64,000 bases of DNA, from the NCBI GenBank assembly GCA_963971305.1, contig OZ020313.1, positions 25,770,602 to 25,834,601 of the forward strand, in the 5' to 3' direction. The translations under genes and the position numbers were made by a program. Under the pieces are notes generated by a model, which worked only from the letters and a program-made list of their open reading frames with translations, had not been told where the DNA came from and searched no databases. Positions 63,253 to 64,000 of the stretch are shown piece by piece; the stretch's first letter is position 1; the number at the start of each line of letters is the position of its first letter. The stretch comes from Arcuatula senhousia. Taxonomy: Eukaryota; Mollusca; Bivalvia; Mytilida; Mytilidae.

Positions 63253-64000
63253 CTAACAAACCTAATTGCATAGAGGTGGTTCAATTCCGTTTATGGTAAT
63301 TAGAAAGCGAAACACGATCCTCTACCTGGATATGTAATTGACTAACTATTAATTGTTCTAAACAAGCGCCTTAGACCACTTTGCCACCCTGGTCCCCCAA
63401 AATTCACATTATAAGGCACGAACCATTTTCATACGGTGGGGGGCCTGGGATTTTGTAACCTGATATTATTTTTTTTTCTGTCGAAATCAAAGTTAAAAAA
63501 AAATTTTCTACCCAAAGCAAAATCATAATTTTTTTTTCAGACAAATTCATAAAAAAATTATATATTGTTTTTCTATTCGTAACTTTACAGGTCTTGTATC
63601 AATTGTGTGAATTAGGCCTGTTCTTGGACTAATTTATTCTCATTGTGAGTAACATTCATATATTTTAAAGACAAATTGGATATGTGGAATAAGTCAAACA
63701 GACAAACTCTCGGTAGGAGATGAAATGTACATTGGACTATTGTATTTTGATTTTGAATACATGCATATTCAAAACATACATATATCTATAGGAGAAATGG
63801 GATATAGGAAGACATGGTGAATATGTCAGCCAACCTCTATTGAAAGCACAAAGTAAAAAAATGAAAATAATTAAAAACCAAAATCCCAAAAATAAGCATT
63901 CAGTATATAGCAATATTAATTTAAATGGACAATATACAAAGTCAAATAGCTGCCAGTGGATATCCAAAATTTGTTTCTTTTATAAATATATACTTTTTCA
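63253..64000. other. No gene seen
   Basis: AT-rich with poly-T and poly-A runs. A piece of the GTGGAATAAGTCAAACAGACAAAC type (63680-63705) faintly recalls the Penelope-like terminal block on the minus strand. Nothing else. Confidence 0.4.

Overview
The window is eukaryotic nuclear DNA from an invertebrate, most likely a bivalve mollusc (mussel- or clam-like). The reasons are spliced genes with GT-AG introns, AT-rich intergenic DNA packed with decayed retroelements, a Penelope-like element of the Naiad type with UGA codons at cysteine positions (a state reported for clams), and a hammerhead-ribozyme retrozyme (a class known from mussels). The species call is inference; no rRNA, mitochondrial or marker gene is present.

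Genes. The ORFs over 150 codons are nearly all retroelement. The real host genes are short and were assembled from splice sites. I find a cluster of small type-I membrane protein genes with one shared architecture: a signal-peptide exon (46-61 nt, ends phase 1), a Cys/Tyr-rich ectodomain exon (phase 1 to 2), a transmembrane exon (phase 2 to 1) and a short, usually Pro-rich tail exon. They resemble CYYR1/Shisa-like (STMC6-type) adaptors. Gene D (minus; exons at 19505-19565, 15559-15673, 2131-2267; last exon not in the window) stands head-to-head with gene A (plus, 23782-26458, 152 aa). Genes B (plus, 31541-38680, 165 aa) and C (plus, 52224-61948, 179 aa) follow. Between B and C lies a dead copy with only a signal exon (41482-41536) and a frameshifted tail exon (49445-49574). 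Exon sums of A, B and C are exact multiples of three and the reading frame is open through every junction.

Layout. 1-1560 satellite rich in an AP-1-like palindrome; 1.6-19.6 kb gene D, whose introns hold a 5.4-kb inverted-repeat transposon (4177-9565), Naiad remnants, a retrozyme (10542-11012) and a 2.5-kb TIR element starting at 16.6 kb; 20-23.2 kb Naiad remnants and a young 5'-truncated Naiad (21310-23230); 23.8-26.5 kb gene A; 26609-30358 a second TIR element; 31.5-38.7 kb gene B with a palindromic AT satellite in intron 2; 41.5-49.6 kb the dead gene with the longest Naiad (42286-45850) in its former intron; 52.2-61.9 kb gene C, in which the end of exon 2 and its splice donor are amplified about 19 times (55408-56910); 62-64 kb minisatellites and nothing else recognised.

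The most interesting items are the Naiad ORF with four in-frame UGA codons where cysteine is expected, the retrozyme with two hammerhead motifs one unit apart, a transposon with RSS-heptamer-like ends and a 5-bp target duplication, two related TIR elements with paired clusters of a GTCYGTTRA motif, and the exon-plus-donor tandem array in gene C.
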